Assembly: GCF_036345915.1 (NCBI RefSeq)
Contig: NZ_CP107785.1
Span: 6,200,001 to 6,264,000 of the forward strand
DNA length: 64,000 nucleotides
From: Nocardia sp. NBC_00565
GTDB taxonomy: Bacteria > Actinomycetota > Actinomycetes > Mycobacteriales > Mycobacteriaceae
Direction of reading: 5' to 3'
The position numbers and the translations under genes are program-made. The notes beneath the pieces are model-generated. The model was not told the origin of the DNA and did not search any database. It was given only the letters and a program-made list of their open reading frames with translations. The stretch's first letter is position 1. Each line of letters starts with the position of its first letter. This document shows positions 25,919 through 35,640 of the stretch, in pieces.

Positions 25919-25938
25919 GAGTGACTATACACTCACTC
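25919..25938. promoter_or_regulatory. Probable TetR autoregulatory operator
   Basis: An imperfect palindrome (GAGTGACTAT / ACACTCACTC, 8 of 10 pairs) lies directly at the start codon of the tetR gene. It shares the GAGTGA/TCACTC half sites with 25284-25303. Its closeness to the start fits a leaderless or very short-leader transcript blocked by the repressor. Confidence 0.6.
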
Positions 25939-25992
25939 TCCAGCTCGCTGTCAAGGCCGAAGTTTGTCGGACCCGACCTCTACCGTGTCGGC

Positions 25993-27750
25993 ATGACGGA
26001 CACCGACCGCGCGGCCAGGCACGGCCGGTTGCTCACGGGTCTGCTGCGCGTGGACGCGCGACCATCCGAAATCCGCTGGCGGCTGGTCGAACTCAGCGAA
26101 TTGAACGCCAGCGTCACCGAATGTGCCGGGCGGGTGGAGTTCTACTCGCGCATGCTGGTCGAGGGGCGCTCTACGGCCGCGGGGCATGCGCAGAGCGTTC
26201 TCGCCGAGTTGCACGCGGCGGGGTTGTTCGCGAGCGACGAGGTGGTATCGCTCTCGCGTGAGGTGCTGGCACGCACCGAAAAGAAGCTACTGCGTGCGCA
26301 ATTGAGCTGGTTGGATCGCACGGTGCGCAGCGAACCGGGATGCGCTTCGGCGGCGGTGCGGGCGCTTGCGGAGGCCGTCGAGACTACGGCGGATATCGCG
26401 CTGCGCGAGCGGATGGAGCGGATGATCACCAGACATCTGCGCTCGACGGACGAGCAGACGCGGACGGATCTGGCCGCGGCCGCGACTGCGTGGCAGATCG
26501 AGGACGAGCCTCCCCTACCGCCGCCGGCTGCACCCGCGCCATTCGGTGTGCCGACCACGGTTGCGGAGACGGCGGAGCTGTACCGCTGGGTGACAGCATC
26601 GCATCACGACAATTGGTTGATGGATGAGCGGTTCCTCGACGGTGTCATCCGTTTCGCATATCTGGATCGTGCCGGGTTGTCGGCGGCTCTCGGACCGCTC
26701 GCCGACGACGAAATCCCTGCGGCACAACAGATGTCGTCGTGGTGGCAGCGCCAGCGCCAGCGCCGGTGGTGCGGCAAGCAACCGTGGTCGATGGGCACGC
26801 TGGCAGCGATCGCCACCGGCGCACTGCGCAGTCCGCCGCGTGGGTTCACCCGCTCCAACCCACTGCTCGATCGGATGGCCGAGTGGGGCAGCCTGGTCCT
26901 GGAAGGTGCTGTGCTGCCGCCATTTTCACTGGCCACGCCAACCTTCGACACCGGGCAGATCGATGCCGCCGAACTCGTCGAGCGGCTGCGCGAGTATGCG
27001 GAGTTGGGACTGCGGCCCGGTGCGGTCGACTTCGCCCAAGCGCTGGTACGGGTGACGCCGACCGCGCGACCCGAGGTGTTGTTGATGGCCGACGCGCTGC
27101 CGTCGCCCGAGGGCGAGCGCCTGGCCGCGTGGCTGCGCAACGAACACTCCGGTGCGCAGACGCTTCCGGACTACTTCAGCGCGGCGTTCCGTGGCCCGCC
27201 CCCGAGCGCACGCCGGTACTCCAGCCCGATGACCGAACACCTGCTGCCCATTCCCGAGGTGCAGGCCGCATGGATGTCCTGGACGAACCGCGACAAACTC
27301 CTACGAATCGTGGCGCTATCGGGCACGAAGGGTGAGCAAGTGCATCGGGCGGTCATGAACGCACTCGTGAGCGAGGACAACCGCGACCGCACCGCTGGTG
27401 TCGAGGCGCTGCTCGTGCTCGCCGCCGCGGATGAACTCCGCCCGCACCTGCTGGCGGAGGCGCTACCGGTTCGCGCACCCGCCAACCGTCTCGCGAGTTC
27501 GCTGCGCGACGCCCGGCACGTGCTCGGCGCACACCGCACCTGGCCAGTGCTCGCCGCCATCCTGCCGGTGCTGTTCGCGAACAATCCAACGCCCGGCCTG
27601 CCCGAGGTGGTGACGCTGGCGGCCGACTGCGCCCGGCGATCGGGCACGCGAGGTCACCTGCCGGGACTCGACGCGATCCTGCGGCGCGGTGGTTCCAGCC
27701 GACTGGCGAAGCAGGCCCGCGCCCTGTCGGTCGCCCTGTCGAGCCCTTGA
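25993..27750 (+). CDS. DUF6493-like helical repeat protein
   Basis: A 585-residue cytoplasmic protein built almost wholly of helices. The C-terminal third (VEALLVLAAADELRPHLLAE, then LADCARRSGTRGHLPGL and RGGSSRLAKQARAL) resembles the C-terminus of DUF6493 proteins. In other actinomycetes these are encoded with a SWIM zinc-finger protein, a MoxR-type AAA ATPase and a VWA protein. None of those partners is present here. ATG 25993 is the probable start; the frame is open earlier but non-coding in style. Confidence 0.6.
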   Translation: MTDTDRAARHGRLLTGLLRVDARPSEIRWRLVELSELNASVTECAGRVEFYSRMLVEGRSTAAGHAQSVLAELHAAGLFASDEVVSLSREVLARTEKKLLRAQLSWLDRTVRSEPGCASAAVRALAEAVETTADIALRERMERMITRHLRSTDEQTRTDLAAAATAWQIEDEPPLPPPAAPAPFGVPTTVAETAELYRWVTASHHDNWLMDERFLDGVIRFAYLDRAGLSAALGPLADDEIPAAQQMSSWWQRQRQRRWCGKQPWSMGTLAAIATGALRSPPRGFTRSNPLLDRMAEWGSLVLEGAVLPPFSLATPTFDTGQIDAAELVERLREYAELGLRPGAVDFAQALVRVTPTARPEVLLMADALPSPEGERLAAWLRNEHSGAQTLPDYFSAAFRGPPPSARRYSSPMTEHLLPIPEVQAAWMSWTNRDKLLRIVALSGTKGEQVHRAVMNALVSEDNRDRTAGVEALLVLAAADELRPHLLAEALPVRAPANRLASSLRDARHVLGAHRTWPVLAAILPVLFANNPTPGLPEVVTLAADCARRSGTRGHLPGLDAILRRGGSSRLAKQARALSVALSSP

Positions 27751-27893
27751 CCGCACACCTCGTCTAGGCCTCATCGGACCAGCCGATCATCATCGCGGGC
27801 TGGTACCGCTTGCTCAGCACCGTGATCAATAGCGCCCGAGTCGAACTCGAACCCTGGGCCCGGCGCTTTCCGGCACGAACCTGACGCGTGAGC

Positions 27894-29888
27894 TCAGTGC
27901 GGCGCTGCCGTCAGGTCGTACACGGCGACATTGCCGACCTGGACTGCCGAGTAGTGCGCGGCTACCCAGTCGCCGATGTCCCGGTGCCCGATCGGGCGCC
28001 ACAGTTCGTCTTCCGGCGTTGTGGGGGCCGGTGCATCGGACTGATCGCGCACTCGCCAGGAATCGGGCAGCTGCATCTCCTGGGCCAGATAGTAGGTGAC
28101 CTGATGGGCACGGACGAGGTCCTGGAACTGGCCGAGGGTGGGCACCGGGTCCTCGGAGGTGAAGCCGCCGATCGCGATAATCGGTGTGCGGCTGGCCAAT
28201 TCGAGGGTGGCCGCGGTCGAGGACCGGTCCACCGCAGCCGACCACCGCGTGGTCGTATCGCCGAGCAGGGTCACCAGTCGCGGCTCGTCGAAATCGCCGC
28301 CCATAACCCGGCGCATCTCGGATTGGACTTCGTTCGCGGGACCGGGCTTTTTCGCCCGCGCCGGGCCGACCGTCGGGCCGCCACCGGTATGCGACTGCGG
28401 CAGGGTCGCCACCGCATACGCCGTCGACCCGCCGAGACCGGCCAGCACACCCGCGATTACGAGCACCGAGGTCACCCGGTCGCGCGCGCGGCGGCGTCCG
28501 GCCGCTGGGACCGACGCGAGGAGCAGACCGAGCGCCGCGAGCACCGATATCACGACGATCGTCCAGCGCAGCCAGGGCTGCCAATCCGAATTACGCTGCA
28601 GGACAACGAATCCCCAAACGCCAGCGGTGAGAATGAGCGCGGCGGCGCCGATTCGACCGAATGCCGTGGTGCGCGAACGCCACACTTCGTGCACGCCCAG
28701 CGCGAACATCCCGGCAACGGCGGGTCCGATCGCCAAGGTGTAGTAGGCGTGCATGCCGCCCTTCATGGTGGAGAAGGCGACGCCGTCGATGATCAGCCAC
28801 AGCCCGAAAGTCAGTGCCGCACCGCGCACCAGATCGGTGCGCGGCGCACGCCACCGGGATACCAGCACCACCACGAACGCGAGGATCGCCGCAGGCAGCA
28901 GCCAGGAGATCTCGTAGCCGATCTCACCGGTGAACAACCGGTCCGGTCCCGAGCCGAACCCGCCGAAACCCTGCCCTTGGCCGCCGATGTGCGGCATCTC
29001 GTAGCCGGGCGGAAGCTCGAAGCGGTTGCCGCCCTTGTGATTGCGGCCGAGGAAGCGCGCGAAGCCGTTGTACCCGAGCACCAGATCCATGAACGTATTG
29101 TTGGTCGACCCGGCCAGATACGGCCGCGAGGACTCCGGCCACAGCATCGTCAGCACCACGAACCAGCCGGACGATACGATCAGCGCCGCCGCTGCGGCGA
29201 GCAGGTGCAGCAGCCGCGTCCGCAATGCGGTGGGCGCGATGATCAGATACGCAATGCCCAACGCGGGCAGTACCATCAGCCCCTCGAGCATCTTCGCCAG
29301 GAACGCGAATCCGAGCGCGACCCCGGCCAGCATCAGCCAGCGCACGTTCGCGTGTCGCAGCGACCGGATCGTGCAGTAGGCACCCGCGGTCATCAACAAC
29401 ACCATCACCGCGTCCGGGTTATTGAACCGGAACATCAACGCCACCACCGGTGTCACCGCGAATACGGCACCGGCGAGCAGCCCCGCGCCGCGGCTCACGG
29501 TCGCCGTGGTCACGGCGGCGTACATCAGCGCGACCGTCGCGACCGCCATCAGCGCCTGCGGAATCAGCATGCTGGCACTGCTGAACCCGAACAGCTGACC
29601 CGAAAGGCCCATCACCCACTGCGATACCGGCGGCTTGTCGACGGTGATGAAATTCCCCGGATCCAGCGAACCGAACAGCAGCGCCTTCCAGTCCCGCGAC
29701 CCCGACCACGCCGCCGCGGCATAAAAGCCATTGCCCATGGCATTGACGGTGATGTTCCAGAGATAGGCCACCGCCGTACCGATCAATAGCACCGCGAGTC
29801 CGATGCGTTCCCAGCGCCGTATCGGCGGCAGCGCGGGTGCGGGCAGGGTTGTGTCGGGCAGGGTCTCCAGAGCACTGGTCACTGTCAC
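27894..29888 (-). CDS. GT39/ArnT-like integral membrane glycosyltransferase
   Basis: A membrane protein of about 664 residues with some 12 transmembrane helices and a C-terminal extracytoplasmic domain (from about residue 490). Near the N-terminus the exported loop has DPGNFITVDKPPVSQW with the conserved Asp residues of GT-C enzymes, and RFNNPDAVM follows. Relatives use polyprenyl-phosphate sugars to glycosylate proteins or envelope polymers. The start is GTG 29888 or 29882; an ATG much further upstream has no supporting signal. The 143 bases after the stop hold nothing recognisable. Confidence 0.88.
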   Translation of the reverse strand: MTVTSALETLPDTTLPAPALPPIRRWERIGLAVLLIGTAVAYLWNITVNAMGNGFYAAAAWSGSRDWKALLFGSLDPGNFITVDKPPVSQWVMGLSGQLFGFSSASMLIPQALMAVATVALMYAAVTTATVSRGAGLLAGAVFAVTPVVALMFRFNNPDAVMVLLMTAGAYCTIRSLRHANVRWLMLAGVALGFAFLAKMLEGLMVLPALGIAYLIIAPTALRTRLLHLLAAAAALIVSSGWFVVLTMLWPESSRPYLAGSTNNTFMDLVLGYNGFARFLGRNHKGGNRFELPPGYEMPHIGGQGQGFGGFGSGPDRLFTGEIGYEISWLLPAAILAFVVVLVSRWRAPRTDLVRGAALTFGLWLIIDGVAFSTMKGGMHAYYTLAIGPAVAGMFALGVHEVWRSRTTAFGRIGAAALILTAGVWGFVVLQRNSDWQPWLRWTIVVISVLAALGLLLASVPAAGRRRARDRVTSVLVIAGVLAGLGGSTAYAVATLPQSHTGGGPTVGPARAKKPGPANEVQSEMRRVMGGDFDEPRLVTLLGDTTTRWSAAVDRSSTAATLELASRTPIIAIGGFTSEDPVPTLGQFQDLVRAHQVTYYLAQEMQLPDSWRVRDQSDAPAPTTPEDELWRPIGHRDIGDWVAAHYSAVQVGNVAVYDLTAAPH

Positions 29889-30022
29889 CTGGGGAGTATC
29901 ACAACCCTCGCGGTGGATCCCCTGGGCGTTTCCTGGCAGTCCGCTGTGAGCCTGCTCCAACCCGTTTGACCAGGGCATGATCCGCCGGGACAGCTATCAG
30001 CTGCCGAGCCTGGATCCGGTGG

Positions 30023-31231
30023 TCAGGTGGCCGGGATTTCGCGTTGGAACCAGTCCAGGATCTGCGGGAGGGCGATGCGGGCGGTGGCGGAGTGGTCGAT
30101 ATCGCCGAGGTCGGTGAGGGTCGCTTTGTCGGTGCGCAGGGCTTGCAGACAGTGTTCGGCGTTGGCGTAGAGCACGTTTCGGTCACCGGTGGCGGCGTAG
30201 AGATGGACGGGGACACGTGGGGTCCAGTCGCAGGTGCCGTCGCTGGCGGCGACCGCCCGCTGCGATGCTCCGGTCGGATTCTGCGCCAGCGCAAGGAATT
30301 TCGGCGTCAATAGGAGTTCGGGGCGCACGGGCAGTGCGGTGCCGATGGCGATCTCGTTGTGCTGTCCGTCGAAGAGTTGCTCGATGCGGTCGGCGATGGG
30401 TTCCTGGAATGCCTCGGCGGGGTGGTCGTAAAGGCGGTAGACGCGGTTCATCGAGGTGATCCAGTAGGCGAGGTAGAAGACCGCGACCGCCGGGGTGACC
30501 CGTCCCGCGAGCGCCCCGGGTGTCTCGACGTTCTGCACGGCATAAGGGCCGCTGATCGGGGCGAGCGCGGCCAGGCCGAAGCCGGTGGCCTCGCCGCCCT
30601 GTAGCGCCTTGCCCAGTGCCGTCGCGGCCTCGCCGCCCTGGGAGAAGCCGGTGACCAGGATGTCCGGGTCGAGATCGCGCCGCTGCTCGGCGGCCATGGT
30701 CTGGGCGGCGCGCAGCAGGTCGACCGAGGCACTGACCTCCGAGGGTGCGTGCGTGTAGGGATGCAAGCCCGGGCCTTCGCCGAGGCCGAGGTAGTCCGGT
30801 GCGACGGCCGTATAACCCGCCGCCGCGAACATGATCGTGCGGGCTCGATCGGCGCGGGTGTCGTTGACCGAGGGCGCGTCGCTCTTCGATACCAGCGTGC
30901 CGTGCTCGTAGGTGACGACGCGCAGCCGCCGGGAATCGGTGCGCGGCAAGACGACCAGTCCGCTCGCCGTTGTCGGGCCGCCCTCCGGGGTGATGGTTCG
31001 ATAGTTGACGCGGTAGGCGTCGACGCCATTGCGCACCGGGGTGCCGATATTCGCATCGGCCAGATAGGCCGAAGTCTGTTCGGTCGACAACTGCGCGACC
31101 GGTGTCGTGGCGACTATTTCGCCGCGCGGGACCGCCGGGGCGGGCGCGTTGTCCGACCCGCACGCGGTCACCACTGCGAGCAGCAGTGCCGCGACGAAAA
31201 TCGCGATGACCGAACGCGGTGTGCTGAGCAT
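30023..31231 (-). CDS. Lipoprotein lipase of the secretory LIP family
   Basis: A 402-residue exported protein. The signal peptide ends in a lipobox-like VVTAC (Cys about residue 24). The alpha/beta hydrolase domain has the nucleophile elbow GFSQGGEAAT (about residue 200) and the C-terminal histidine in DIDHSATARIALP. LIP-family enzymes hydrolyse acylglycerols outside the cell. ATG 31231 is preceded by GAGAGGA about 11 bases upstream. It is divergent from a second secreted lipase gene at 31460. Confidence 0.88.
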   Translation of the reverse strand: MLSTPRSVIAIFVAALLLAVVTACGSDNAPAPAVPRGEIVATTPVAQLSTEQTSAYLADANIGTPVRNGVDAYRVNYRTITPEGGPTTASGLVVLPRTDSRRLRVVTYEHGTLVSKSDAPSVNDTRADRARTIMFAAAGYTAVAPDYLGLGEGPGLHPYTHAPSEVSASVDLLRAAQTMAAEQRRDLDPDILVTGFSQGGEAATALGKALQGGEATGFGLAALAPISGPYAVQNVETPGALAGRVTPAVAVFYLAYWITSMNRVYRLYDHPAEAFQEPIADRIEQLFDGQHNEIAIGTALPVRPELLLTPKFLALAQNPTGASQRAVAASDGTCDWTPRVPVHLYAATGDRNVLYANAEHCLQALRTDKATLTDLGDIDHSATARIALPQILDWFQREIPAT

Positions 31232-31459
31232 GAATTCGGATTCCTCTCGAACGACCACGCGGACCGACGGGCAAGTGCCCGACTCCATCGTCTCCTGCTC
31301 CATCGTGACACCGCGGCGCGCGTCATTGGATTCCGCGACTCGCCGGGATGTCGAACATGTTTGCCCTGAATTCGCTGCCATGCTATGAACCAGGCGGTTG
31401 AAACACTTTCGCCCGCGATCGTCGGGCTGGTTGCGTGATTCGTTTGCAGGTCCTGATTT

Positions 31460-32407
31460 GTGAGCGAGAGGGTCGCTACGGTGTTTGCGAAAAGTTCGCG
31501 TGTTCGTCGACCGACCGGCATCGTCGTGTCCGCTCTACTCATCGGCACGGTGTTCGGCGCGATTCCCGCCGCGAGCGCCGACGATAGCTACGGCGACGGG
31601 AGCACCCCACCGGCTGGGGCCAATGATTGGGAATGCCGACCGTCGGCGGCGCATCCGGAACCCGTTGTCCTGATCCACGGCACGTGGGGTAACCAGAATT
31701 CCTGGGATGTGCTCGCACCGCAGCTGAAAGCGCAGGGCTACTGCGTGTTCTCACTCAGTTACGGGCGAGCGGCCAGCAGTGTCCGAGGCGCCGAACCCGG
31801 CGTCTACGGCACGGCGGACATTCGCAGCTCGGCCAAGGAAGTCGCGCGATTCGTCGACCAGGTACGCGAGGCGACCGGAACACCCAGGGTCGATATTGTC
31901 GCGCATTCCCAAGGCGGCCCGCTGGTCCGGCAATTTCTCCGCTTCGAGGGCGGGGCGAATCGCCGCGATCCCGCGGACAACAAGGTGGATCACTTGATCA
32001 CCATCGCGGCGACCAATCACGGCACCACCGCGGAAGGGCTCGGCTTTCTACTGCCGACCGGAAGTGCGCAGGCTCCCATACTCGGCCTCGTGGCGAAATA
32101 TCTGGGCACTGCCGCATTGCAGCAACTGATCGATAGCGAATTCCTGCGCAGCCTCAATGCCGCGGGCGATACCGAGCCCGGTATCGAATACACCGTCATC
32201 GCCAGCCGTGTCGATCGCGTTGTCACCCCGCCGGAAGCCACCTTTCTCGCCGCCGGTTTCGGGGCCACCGTGGACAATGTCTGGGTGCAGGACCTGTGCG
32301 CGGACGACGACTTCGACCACGGCGCGCTCCCGGCATCACCGACCGTCGGCTACGTCGTGCAGAAAGCGCTCGATCCGTCCTATATCGGCCAGTCCTGCCA
32401 TAGCTGA
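31460..32407 (+). CDS. Secreted triacylglycerol lipase
   Basis: A 315-residue protein with a Sec signal (residues 1-41, ending PAASA-DDS). The lipase oxyanion motif VLIHGTWGN is near residue 72 and the nucleophile elbow AHSQGGPLV near 145. The Asp in IASRVDRVV and the His in DDFDHGALPASP complete the triad. It resembles the lipase/esterase family of Streptomyces and mycobacteria. GTG 31460 starts the frame. Two differently built secreted lipases transcribed divergently suggest a lipid-foraging locus. Confidence 0.9.
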   Translation: MSERVATVFAKSSRVRRPTGIVVSALLIGTVFGAIPAASADDSYGDGSTPPAGANDWECRPSAAHPEPVVLIHGTWGNQNSWDVLAPQLKAQGYCVFSLSYGRAASSVRGAEPGVYGTADIRSSAKEVARFVDQVREATGTPRVDIVAHSQGGPLVRQFLRFEGGANRRDPADNKVDHLITIAATNHGTTAEGLGFLLPTGSAQAPILGLVAKYLGTAALQQLIDSEFLRSLNAAGDTEPGIEYTVIASRVDRVVTPPEATFLAAGFGATVDNVWVQDLCADDDFDHGALPASPTVGYVVQKALDPSYIGQSCHS

Positions 32408-32522
32408 CCAGCGCGAATGGTCGTCGCCGACGCAGTTGCGTCAGCGCTGTTATCGTCGAGAGCGCCCATGGTGCCGGGTGGTGGACCGTGCGCCGCACCG
32501 CACCCCGCGAGGAATGACTTTC

Positions 32523-33647
32523 GTGAAATACGTTCCACGTATCGCCCTGTTTCTGGCGATTCCCGCCCTGCTGTTCCTGCTGCCGTGGTGGACGCTGATC
32601 GGCGCGACGACCGAGGGAGCACTGTTCTGGCTCGGCTCGGCGGTTTTCCTGCTCGGGTTCGCATGTTTGCCCGCGTCGATGTTTCTCGGTCATGGACCGG
32701 CGCAGTCGGATGCCGCGTCCATTGTCGGCGACACCTTGCTCGGCACGATGTGGGTGCTGTTCAGCTGGTCGGTGCTCGGCAATATCGTCGGGCTCGGATT
32801 GGCCGTGGCCGGGGTGGACGATCCGACTCGCTCCCGCATCGTCGCCGTCGGCGTATTCGTCATTGCCGCCGCGCTGACGGTCTGGGGTGTATTCGAGGCA
32901 CGACGGGTGCCGCGCGTCCGCACGCTCGATATCGGGATCCGCGGCCTCGGATCCGGACTCGACGGACTGCGCATGGTGGTCATCACCGACACCCACTACG
33001 CCGCGCTCGACCGGTTGCGCTGGTCGGAGAAGGTCGTCGATGTGGTGAACGGCTTGCGACCGGATATCGCCTGCCACGCGGGCGATCTCGCGGACGGCTC
33101 GGTCGCGAAGCGGCATGCGCAGGTCGATCCGCTCGGCAAGATCGAGGCCCCGCTCGGCCGGTTCTACATCACCGGCAACCACGAATATTTCGGCGACGCG
33201 CCGGGCTGGATCGAGCATATGACCTCGATCGGCTGGCAGCCGCTGCACAACCAGCACGAGACGCTCATCCGCGGCGGTGACCAGCTGGTGCTGGCGGGTA
33301 TCGACGACCCCACCGGCGTCGGCCTCCCCGGTCACGGCCCCGACCTGCCCGCCGCGCTCGCGGGCGCGGATCCCGATGTCCCGGTGGTCCTGCTGGCCCA
33401 CCAGCCCAGGCAGGTCACCGAGGCCGCTGCCGCGGGCGTCGCCCTGCAGATCTCCGGCCACACCCACGGCGGCCAGATCTGGCCCTTCCACTACCTGGTC
33501 CGCCTCGAACAACCCGTCGTCGCCGGTCTGAGCCGCCACGGCGAGCACACCCAGCTCTACACCAGCCGCGGCACCGGTTTCTGGGGACCGCAATTCCGCG
33601 TTTTCGCGCCCAGTGAGATCACCGTTCTGGTACTTCGCAGCGCCTGA
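32523..33647 (+). CDS. Membrane-anchored metallophosphoesterase
   Basis: A 374-residue protein with four transmembrane helices (about residues 5-25, 32-52, 66-88, 98-118) followed by a calcineurin-like phosphoesterase domain. The metal-binding motifs are ITDTHYA, HAGDLADG, GNHEYF, LLAHQP and SGHTHGGQ, all intact. GTG 32523 is preferred over ATG 32514 because GAGGA at 32509-32513 is 9 bases from the GTG but would abut the ATG. The topology resembles YkuE-type proteins; the substrate is unknown. Confidence 0.88.
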   Translation: MKYVPRIALFLAIPALLFLLPWWTLIGATTEGALFWLGSAVFLLGFACLPASMFLGHGPAQSDAASIVGDTLLGTMWVLFSWSVLGNIVGLGLAVAGVDDPTRSRIVAVGVFVIAAALTVWGVFEARRVPRVRTLDIGIRGLGSGLDGLRMVVITDTHYAALDRLRWSEKVVDVVNGLRPDIACHAGDLADGSVAKRHAQVDPLGKIEAPLGRFYITGNHEYFGDAPGWIEHMTSIGWQPLHNQHETLIRGGDQLVLAGIDDPTGVGLPGHGPDLPAALAGADPDVPVVLLAHQPRQVTEAAAAGVALQISGHTHGGQIWPFHYLVRLEQPVVAGLSRHGEHTQLYTSRGTGFWGPQFRVFAPSEITVLVLRSA

Positions 33648-33801
33648 CCGGCATTGCGTCACGGCTCGCGTTCGGCCGCCGATTTCGCGACGCACCGCCC
33701 TCGATGATGGCGGCACGGCGGCCGCGGTCGGCGCTGGTCGGGACCCGAGCGGTTTCGCGCGTGGTCAGCAGACCTGGTCCGCGGACCGCCCGAGTGGCGG
33801 C

Positions 33802-33830
33802 TTGACGCTTACCCGGTAGGGGTATAGTTT
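33802..33830 (+). promoter_or_regulatory. Promoter with CsoR-like operator before the permease gene
   Basis: TTGACG (33802-33807) and TATAGT (33823-33828) could be -35 and -10 with a short 15-base spacer. Between and over them lies TACCC (33810-33814) mirrored by GGGGTA (33819-33824), the G/C-tract dyad flanked by TA seen in CsoR/RcnR-type metal-sensor operators. No such sensor gene is adjacent. The remainder of the 33648-33881 gap shows nothing else. Confidence 0.5.
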
Positions 33831-33881
33831 CGCCCGCAGGGCGGTCGCGGCGGCTGCCCGTGGCCGCACCGAGATGAGGTC

Positions 33882-35093
33882 GTGGTGAACGCAATCGGGC
33901 ATGCGCTGGCGCTGGCCGGGTCGATGACCTGGGAGATCCTCTGGGCGCTGATCCTCGGCTTCGCACTGTCGGCCGTGGTGCAGGCGGTGGTGCGCAAATC
34001 GACGATTCTGCGGCTGATGGGCGATGACCGCCCACGCACCCTGGCCATCGCCGCCGGGCTCGGCGCGGCCTCCTCCTCGTGCTCCTACGCGGCCGTGGCG
34101 CTGGCGCGTTCACTGTTCCGCAAGGGCGCGAACTTCACCGCGGCGATGGCCTTCGAAATCGGCTCCACCAATCTCGTCATCGAACTCGGCGTAATCCTCG
34201 CGCTGCTCATGGGCTGGCAGTTCACCGCGGCCGAATTCGTCGGCGGCCCCATCATGATCGTGCTGCTCGCGGTGCTGTTCCGTCTTTTCGTGCGGTCGAA
34301 ACTTGTCGATGCGGCCCGTCGCCAAGCCGATCGCGGCCTCGCCGGATCGATGGAAGGCCATGCCGCGATGGATATGGCGGTGGCCACCGAGGGCTCCTTC
34401 GCGCGGCGGCTGCTGTCGCGGCAGGGCCTGACCGCCGTCTCGCATGTGTTCGTCATGGAGTGGGCCGCGATTCTGCGCGACCTCGTCATCGGCCTGCTCA
34501 TCGCGGGCGCGATCGGCGCGTGGGTGCCGGAAACGTTCTGGCAGAGCTTCTTCCTCACCGATCATCCACTGCTGTCGGCGATTTGGGGTCCGATCGTCGG
34601 ACCGCTGGTGGCGATCCTGTCCTTCGTCTGCTCGATCGGCAATGTGCCGCTGGCCGCGGTGCTGTGGAACGGCGGCATCAGCTTCGGCGGCGTCATCGCC
34701 TTCATCTACGCCGACCTGCTGATCCTGCCGATCCTGAACATCTACCGCAGGTACTACGGCACCCGAATGATGCTCACCCTGCTCGGCACCTTCTACATCG
34801 CCATGGTCGGCGCCGGCTATCTCGTCGAAATCCTCTTCGGCGCAACGAATCTCATCCCGACCGAACGCAATGCCATGGTGATGAAGGAAGGGATCAGCTG
34901 GAACTACACCACCTGGCTGAATATCGTCTTCCTCACCCTGGCGGCACTTTTCGTCACCCTGTTCGTGCGAACAGGTGGAATTCCCATGCTGCGCATGATG
35001 GGTGGCGCGCCCGACACCGAGCACAGTGCGCACGACCACACGATGCCGGACCACACGGACCACGGTGGGCGATCACCGCACACCGGAACGTAA
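33882..35093 (+). CDS. Permease, DUF318/SO_0444-like, with His-rich tail
   Basis: A 403-residue integral membrane protein with about eight transmembrane helices. The family signature GLGAASSSCSYAAVALARSLF (about residues 58-78) and the mirrored FVCSIGNVPLAAVLW (about 247-261) carry the paired cysteines typical of this permease family, linked to export of thiol-seeking metals or arsenic. The C-terminus HSAHDHTMPDHTDHGG is a probable metal-binding tail. GTG 33882 follows GAGGTC. The CsoR-like operator supports metal control. Confidence 0.87.
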   Translation: MVNAIGHALALAGSMTWEILWALILGFALSAVVQAVVRKSTILRLMGDDRPRTLAIAAGLGAASSSCSYAAVALARSLFRKGANFTAAMAFEIGSTNLVIELGVILALLMGWQFTAAEFVGGPIMIVLLAVLFRLFVRSKLVDAARRQADRGLAGSMEGHAAMDMAVATEGSFARRLLSRQGLTAVSHVFVMEWAAILRDLVIGLLIAGAIGAWVPETFWQSFFLTDHPLLSAIWGPIVGPLVAILSFVCSIGNVPLAAVLWNGGISFGGVIAFIYADLLILPILNIYRRYYGTRMMLTLLGTFYIAMVGAGYLVEILFGATNLIPTERNAMVMKEGISWNYTTWLNIVFLTLAALFVTLFVRTGGIPMLRMMGGAPDTEHSAHDHTMPDHTDHGGRSPHTGT

Positions 35094-35163
35094 TCCGTTC
35101 GCGGTCACCGAAACCAGCCTGATTCAGCGACTGCCAGGCCCGCTGACCCGGCGAGCCGTTCAT

Positions 35164-35640
35164 TCACGATTGTTCGAGTCGAATGCGTCGTGCGAGTGCT
35201 CGGCCGGTAGGCAGTTCGCCGACGAAGGCGCGCAGGTAGTCGTTCACGTGCTGGAGGTCGCCGCCCTGCGCACTGTCTCGGATGCGTTGGTAGAAGCGCT
35301 GCTCGATATCGGCGATACGCTCGGCGACTTCGCGCCCCTCGGGGGTGAGGGTGAGTTCGATGTGACGGCGGTCGAGCACCCCCGGTTGCCGGTTGACCAG
35401 TCCGGCCGCGCAGAGTCGGTCCACCAAGCGACTGGGACTCGTGCCGGTTTCGCAGACCAGCAATTCGCCGAGCCCGTTGAGGGTGAGCGGTTGATGGTCT
35501 TGCAGTACTCGCAGTACCTCGCCCTGGGCAGTGGTGACACCGAGCGGTTTGAGTTCGAGGCCGATGAGCCGGGCACCTTCGCGTTGGGCCGCCAGGACGA
35601 GGTACCGGAATTCTTCAGCGTCGTGCACCGGCGACCTCAC
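35164..35640 (-). CDS. MarR family regulator
   Basis: A 158-residue MarR protein. The winged helix-turn-helix spans about residues 30-105 (TTAQGEVLRVL, LGELLVCETGTSPSRLVDRL, wing VLDRRHIELTLTPEG). Its start overlaps the end of the upstream hydrolase gene by 26 bases, so the two are translated from one mRNA. The perfect palindrome upstream of the hydrolase is the likely autoregulatory site. Confidence 0.93.
   Translation of the reverse strand: MRSPVHDAEEFRYLVLAAQREGARLIGLELKPLGVTTAQGEVLRVLQDHQPLTLNGLGELLVCETGTSPSRLVDRLCAAGLVNRQPGVLDRRHIELTLTPEGREVAERIADIEQRFYQRIRDSAQGGDLQHVNDYLRAFVGELPTGRALARRIRLEQS

Noticed and set aside
27888..29789. A 633-codon open frame on the plus strand opposite the membrane glycosyltransferase
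   Set aside because: It is antisense to a clear multi-helix protein, has Arg/His/Gln-rich low-complexity content and no domain; it is a high-GC shadow.
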